Part shown: in pieces, positions 60,316 through 64,000 of the stretch
Position numbering within the stretch: the first letter of the stretch is position 1
Layout: each line of letters starts with the position of its first letter
Assembly: GCF_041438805.1 (NCBI RefSeq)
Contig: NZ_CP109190.1
Location: 8,494,001-8,558,000 of the forward strand
DNA from: Streptomyces sp. NBC_01707
GTDB lineage: Bacteria > Actinomycetota > Actinomycetes > Streptomycetales > Streptomycetaceae
Reading direction: 5' to 3'
Length of the DNA: 64,000 nt
The notes under the pieces: generated by a model
Told to the model about the DNA's origin: nothing
Database searches by the model: none
Seen by the model: only the letters and a program-made list of their open reading frames with translations
Made by a program: the position numbers and the translations under genes

Positions 60316-60978
60316 ATGCAGAAGTTCGACACCCCCGCCCCGATCTCCGCCGTCCTGGACATCCCCGCGGGACGCATCCGGTTCATCGCCGCCGACCGGG
60401 CCGACACCACCGTCGAGGTCCTGCCCGCGGACGCCTCGAAGGGTCGCGACGTGAAGGCGGCGGAGCAGACCGAGGTGGCGTACGGCGACGGCGTCCTGCG
60501 GATCGAGGCCTCGGCGAAGAACCAGTTCCTCGGCCCCTCCGGATCCGTCGAGGTGACCGTCCAACTGCCCACCGCCTCCCGCATCGAGGCGAAGACGGCC
60601 GGCGCCGAGTTCCGGACCGTCGGACGGCTCGGCGACGTCGCCTTCGAGGGCGCGCAGGGTTCGGTCGGCATCGAGGAGGCCGTGAGCGTCCGCATCACCG
60701 CGCTCGACGGTGACGTCGAGGTCGGCCGGCTGGGCGGCCCCGCGGAGATCAGCACCGCAAGGGGCGACATCCGGATCACCGAGGCCGTGCGCGGCAAGGT
60801 CGTGCTTCACACCCGGTCCGGTGACATCTCGGTCACCGCCGCCGCCGGTGTCTCGGCCTCCCTGGACGCAGGCACCGACCACGGCCGCATCAGCAACGAC
60901 CTCAAGAACGACGGCACCGCCGAGCTCGCCATCCGCGCCACCACCTCCCAGGGCGACATCACCGCCCGCAGCCTCTGA
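60316..60978 (+). CDS. DUF4097 family beta-strand repeat protein
   Basis: A 220-residue cytoplasmic protein without signal peptide. It is built of short beta-strand repeats (VGIEEAVSVRITALDGDVEV, AEISTARGDIRITEAV, VVLHTRSGDISVTAA, TTSQGDITARSL) giving the right-handed helix of DUF4097. GGGAGA lies before the ATG. In related genomes such genes precede a drug-type ABC transporter; here only a stub of the ATPase gene remains downstream. Confidence 0.87.
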   Translation: MQKFDTPAPISAVLDIPAGRIRFIAADRADTTVEVLPADASKGRDVKAAEQTEVAYGDGVLRIEASAKNQFLGPSGSVEVTVQLPTASRIEAKTAGAEFRTVGRLGDVAFEGAQGSVGIEEAVSVRITALDGDVEVGRLGGPAEISTARGDIRITEAVRGKVVLHTRSGDISVTAAAGVSASLDAGTDHGRISNDLKNDGTAELAIRATTSQGDITARSL

Positions 60979-61004
60979 AGGAGCAGAACCGGGACCACCC
61001 GGCC

Positions 61005-61110
61005 GTGCCCACCGCGATCGAGATCCCCTCGGTCGTAGCCCAGGGCGCGGCCGTCCGTCCCGAGGGGCCCGCGATCCACGTGCAGGGCCCGGAGAAGTCG
61101 TACAAGACCG
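61005..61110 (+). pseudogene. 5' stub of a drug-type ABC transporter ATPase gene
   Basis: Begins at GTG 61005, 26 bases after the DUF4097 stop, with GAAGGAG upstream. The reading VPTAIEIPSVVAQGAAVRPE then GPAIHVQGPEKSYK looks like the N-terminus of a DrrA-type ATPase, whose A-loop Tyr sits in KSY. After KSYKT the sequence leaves the ABC pattern and runs in the same frame into an alpha/beta hydrolase. No Walker motif follows. Confidence 0.6.
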
Positions 61111-61133
61111 TCTCACGCGACCAGGTGGAACAC

Positions 61134-61949
61134 ATGACGAAGAACAGCACTTCCTCGACGAGTTCGAAGTGGACCGGCATGGTGCCGGTCGACGATTCGG
61201 CCCTGGCCGTCACCGACACCGGAGGTCCCGGTATCCCTGTGCTCTATCTCAATGGCCAGTTCGCCACTCAGGGGTACTGGCGGCGGGTCATCGCCGAACT
61301 GGGGACGGGGTGGCGGCACATCACCTACGACGAGCGGGCGCGCGGCAAATCGAAGCGTTCGGCGGACTATTCCTTCGAGGCAGCCGTCCGGGACGTCGAT
61401 GCGGTTCTCGCGGCCAGGGGTGTGGACCGGGCGCTGGTGGTGGGCTGGTCCTACGGAGCGGTCGTCGGGGCGCACTGGGCCGGCCGCAATCCGGAGCGTG
61501 CCTTGGGCGCGGTCCTGGTCGACGGCGCGTTCCCGTACGACTGGCTCGACGAGGCCATGGAGCAGCGGATCCGGAAGCTGTTCCGGCGGATGAGCTGGTT
61601 CCTGCCGCTGTTGCGCCCGACGGGCCTGGCTCCTCGGATGACCGCCGAACAGCAGGCGAACAGCAACATCGAGCTCGGCAGGCTCTCCCGCGAACGCGAG
61701 CTGGGTCCCGTGCTGGACAGCATCACCGTCCCGGTGCGCTACGTGGTCGCTTCGGGGACGTCCTTCGGGAGCCGCGGTGACGAGCAGGAACGGATTCGCA
61801 CCAGCCTCGACGCGGTGACCGCTCACAACCCGAACATCCGGATCAGCGCGAAGGTCGCCGGCAACCACGGTGCGCTCCTCAAGAAGGACTTCCCGGCCAT
61901 CGCCGAGGCCGTACGCGAGGTCGCCGCCCTCGACCGCGGGGGGCGTTGA
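61134..61949 (+). CDS. Alpha/beta hydrolase
   Basis: A 271-residue hydrolase. The nucleophile elbow is VVGWSYGAVVG (Ser near 105), the oxyanion region VLYLNGQFATQGYW, and the His is in VAGNHGALLKKD near 245. The ATG at 61134 has AGGTGG upstream. The open frame continues back to 61005 through the ABC-ATPase stub, so a longer fused product is formally possible but unlikely. Specific substrate unknown. Confidence 0.87.
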   Translation: MTKNSTSSTSSKWTGMVPVDDSALAVTDTGGPGIPVLYLNGQFATQGYWRRVIAELGTGWRHITYDERARGKSKRSADYSFEAAVRDVDAVLAARGVDRALVVGWSYGAVVGAHWAGRNPERALGAVLVDGAFPYDWLDEAMEQRIRKLFRRMSWFLPLLRPTGLAPRMTAEQQANSNIELGRLSRERELGPVLDSITVPVRYVVASGTSFGSRGDEQERIRTSLDAVTAHNPNIRISAKVAGNHGALLKKDFPAIAEAVREVAALDRGGR

Positions 61950-62265
61950 GGACGCGACCGGCGGACTGACGACAACTACATGTCCTGGCCACCGTCGTCA
62001 TCAACGTCCGGCTCGACGGCGTCCGGTCCGGGCCGGACCGGACGCCGTCGAGCCGTCGTGACACCAGGTCCGTACGCTGTGCCCGCCCGGCACTCGTACC
62101 GGACCTGGTCCCTTTACCGGACTACGCACCCGAGTCCGGACCCGGCACCTGCGCCGGACCCACGCACCCGAGTCCGGACCTGGCGACAGGCCCGGACTCG
62201 GCACAAGGTCCGGCCCGGCACCCGCCTGGGCGCAGCTTGCGACCCGACTCAATTTCCCGTTCTGC
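61950..62265. other. Convergent spacer with a very large inverted repeat and short direct repeats
   Basis: No gene. It contains the 23-bp-arm palindrome described separately and a run of GTCCGG-rich sequence, in which the 19-mer ACGCACCCGAGTCCGGACC occurs twice (62124-62142 and 62162-62180). Confidence 0.6.
62009..62055. terminator. Giant bidirectional terminator hairpin
   Basis: Perfect 23-bp arms (62009-62031 and 62033-62055) around a single base. In RNA this gives a stem of about 22 bp with a 3-nt loop, between the convergent alpha/beta hydrolase and galactosidase genes. Confidence 0.75.
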
Positions 62266-64000
62266 TCAGCACCCCATCCGCAGGTCCGCCCAGTCCGCGT
62301 GGTCGGAGTCGACGCCGTCCCCGCCGTCGGTGACCACCAGACGCACCACCTGCGCGCCGCTCACATCAGCGGTGATCGGCTGCGCGGCCATGGCATTGGT
62401 CAGCACACCGGTCGACGCCACCTTCGTGCCGTCCGCCCAGATCTCGAACGCCACGGTGCCCTTGGCGCCCTTCTCGTCGTCGACGCCGACCTGCGCGGTC
62501 ACGGCGCTGCACGCACCGGCCGCGTAGAACTCGACGGTGCTCGGCGCGTGCGCCCCGAGCCCCTTGGCGAAGACCGTGCCGCCGATGGTCAGCGGATTGC
62601 CGTCGCCCGCGTTGCTCTCACCGTTGCTGGTGTCCGTCTCGACCGGTCCCCAGCCGTTGGAGGAGGAGAGCTGCGGCAGATCGCTGAGATAGCTGCTGCC
62701 GCCCGGTGGCGCCACCACCACATGGGCCTGGAACGGGACCGAGGACCGGACACGCGTCCCGGCCGGTGAGCGGTACTGCGCCGAGAGCGTCAGATCGTAC
62801 GTACCGGTGGCCGTGCCCGCGGGAGGCGTCACCTGCCAGCGCGTGGTCAGCGCCTTGCCGGTCGGCACGGTCGGGGATCCGGTCGGCGACAGCGGCTTGA
62901 TCTGCCAGCCCGACGGGCCGGTGAGCGCCGCGGAGACCTTCTCGGCGGGCGTTCGACCCAGATCGGTGACGGTCGTCGTCAGCGGCGCGATGTGACCCGC
63001 TTCCACCAACGGGCTTCCGTTCAGGCCGAGTTCCACGGCGGGCGGGTGGGCGGCCCACTTGCGGTCGGCAGCGACGCGCAGCAGGACCGTGCCGTGTGCC
63101 GGGACGGTCGCCGAGATGGTGCCTGCCGTGTTGTACGTCGCGTGCTCCCACAGGTCGCGCATCGTGTACGCGGCGGCCTGCGGCAGTCCCGCCGCCTTCG
63201 CGGTCGTCGTGATGCGCTGAGCGCTGCCGGACTCGTTGAAGAGCGCCACGACCCGGCTGCCGTCCCGCATCTCCTTGGCGACGACCCACCGTCCGTCGGT
63301 GGAGGAGAGCACAGTTCCCTGTTTGCCCAGCGGGTCCTGATCGACGGCGACGACCTCGCGATTGGAGAGGATCTCGAAGGTCTCCGGCGTCGCCTTGCGC
63401 AGATCGGAGCCGATCAGCAGCGGCGCCGCCATCACGGACCACATGGAGAAGTGGGTGCGGTACTCGGTGTCCGTCATTCCGCCGTTGCCGACCTCGAGCA
63501 TGTCGGGGTCGTTCCAGTGCCCCGGTCCCGCGGCAGAGGCGAGCGGCAGGTTCTGCTTCATGATCGACAGCATGCTGCCCCAGCTGTCGCTGATGTCGCC
63601 CGTGGTGCGCCAGAGATTGCCGACGTCGGCGGCCCACTCCCAGGGCTTGTTCTCGCCCCACTCGCAGATGCTGTAGACGATGGGACGGCCGGTGGCCTCC
63701 AGTGCGTCACGCATGGTCGTGTAGCGCAGCTTCGCATCGACGCCCTGGTTGTTGCAGTTGTCGTACTTGAGATAGTCGACGCCCCAGTCCGCGAACTGCT
63801 GCGCATCGCTGTACTCGTGGCCCAGCGCGCCCGGCAGGCCGACGCTGTCGCACGTCTTGGTGCCGGCGCTGGTGTAGATGCCGAGCTTGAGCCCCTTGGA
63901 GTGGACATAGTCCGCGACGGCCTTGATGCCGTTCGGGAAGCGCACCGGGTCGGCCTCGAGCTTGCCGTCCGCATCGCGCTGCGGCTTCGCCCAGCAGTCG
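62266..64000 (-). CDS. Secreted GH27 alpha-galactosidase with NPCBM domain, N-terminus outside the window
   Basis: A partial protein of about 578 visible residues, open to the right edge. The GH27 barrel shows the catalytic nucleophile in YLKYDNCNNQG and the acid/base in RTTGDISDSWG, plus GHWNDPDMLEVGNGGMTD. A beta-sandwich, an NPCBM-associated NEW3-type domain (TTTVTDLGRTPAEKVSAALT) and a C-terminal NPCBM carbohydrate-binding domain (GGTVFAKGLGAHAPS, EIWADGTKVASTGVL) follow. It releases terminal alpha-galactose from polysaccharides or oligosaccharides, most likely outside the cell; the signal peptide would lie beyond 64000. Confidence 0.93.
   Translation of the reverse strand, partial: DCWAKPQRDADGKLEADPVRFPNGIKAVADYVHSKGLKLGIYTSAGTKTCDSVGLPGALGHEYSDAQQFADWGVDYLKYDNCNNQGVDAKLRYTTMRDALEATGRPIVYSICEWGENKPWEWAADVGNLWRTTGDISDSWGSMLSIMKQNLPLASAAGPGHWNDPDMLEVGNGGMTDTEYRTHFSMWSVMAAPLLIGSDLRKATPETFEILSNREVVAVDQDPLGKQGTVLSSTDGRWVVAKEMRDGSRVVALFNESGSAQRITTTAKAAGLPQAAAYTMRDLWEHATYNTAGTISATVPAHGTVLLRVAADRKWAAHPPAVELGLNGSPLVEAGHIAPLTTTVTDLGRTPAEKVSAALTGPSGWQIKPLSPTGSPTVPTGKALTTRWQVTPPAGTATGTYDLTLSAQYRSPAGTRVRSSVPFQAHVVVAPPGGSSYLSDLPQLSSSNGWGPVETDTSNGESNAGDGNPLTIGGTVFAKGLGAHAPSTVEFYAAGACSAVTAQVGVDDEKGAKGTVAFEIWADGTKVASTGVLTNAMAAQPITADVSGAQVVRLVVTDGGDGVDSDHADWADLRMGC

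Noticed and set aside
62124..62180. CRISPR-like direct repeats
   Set aside because: Only two copies of a 19-mer within GTCCGG-rich low-complexity sequence, with no array, no unique spacers and no cas genes.
54715..62265. An integrated mobile element explaining the decayed genes
   Set aside because: No integrase, transposase, tRNA end or flanking direct repeat of element type; the losses look like separate small events.
1..64000. A specialised-metabolite gene cluster
   Set aside because: No polyketide synthase, NRPS, terpene cyclase, RiPP maturase or similar core enzyme; the clustered genes are catabolic.

Overview
The window is high-GC actinobacterial chromosome, almost certainly Streptomyces. 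Nearly every codon ends in G or C, GTG and TTG starts are common, genes overlap as ATGA or GTGA, and several proteins are of types usual in streptomycetes (DUF6421, DUF6986, DUF5134, LVIVD-repeat protein, FprA-type reductase, a cysteine-ended leader peptide). No rRNA, tRNA, CRISPR array, transposase or integrase was found. Both edges cut a gene: an ABC ATPase on the left and a GH27 alpha-galactosidase on the right.

Region A (1-19201) reads as one system for taking up and degrading peptidoglycan peptides. The left edge holds two oligopeptide ABC ATPases followed by anhydro-MurNAc kinase (anmK). A leftward operon encodes an XRE-cupin regulator, a diaminopimelate decarboxylase (lysA family) and an S9 peptidase. 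A divergent rightward operon encodes an RpiR/MurR-like regulator, an M20 peptidase, a complete peptide ABC importer (binding protein, two permeases, two ATPases), a COG3375-type GNAT, an enolase-superfamily N-succinylamino-acid racemase, an M20 deacylase and an LD-carboxypeptidase. The GNAT-racemase-M20 trio matches the known succinylation route for irreversible D- to L-amino-acid conversion. Placed beside an LD-carboxypeptidase, it suggests that D-Ala or other D-residues from stem peptides are converted to the L form.

Region B (19372-28113) is a second catabolic unit. An XRE-cupin regulator with a paired palindrome upstream is followed by an MHS-type transporter, an FAD oxidoreductase, a family III CoA-transferase, an enoyl-CoA hydratase, a DHDPS-like aldolase/dehydratase, an SDR and an aldehyde dehydrogenase. 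Its substrate is unknown.

Region C (28212-33091, leftward) has two secreted peptidoglycan-binding proteins (a DUF1906 protein and an NlpC/P60 protein) and an orphan peptide-binding protein closely related to the one in region A. This is a plausible extracellular front end for region A.

Region D (33092-53240) is mostly housekeeping or conserved genes: a small HTH regulator, an FprA-like reductase, DUF305 and LVIVD proteins, two tiny proteins, a HAD, a PAP2, an M56 peptidase, DUF5134, a VOC protein, a GNAT, a GDPD, the conserved block DUF6421-SDR-threonine aldolase-transglutaminase-B3/B4 protein, an acyltransferase, a thioredoxin, a leader peptide with flavin reductase, and etfBA.

Region E (53416-64000) mixes intact genes (DUF6986, M20D amidohydrolase, LacI/ROK pair, DUF4097, alpha/beta hydrolase, GH27) with clear decay. 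There is an alpha/beta hydrolase pseudogene that has lost its nucleophile region, and a MarR-like pseudogene carrying an exact 45-bp copy of part of the neighbouring ROK gene. There is also a stub of an ABC ATPase gene joined to an unrelated hydrolase.
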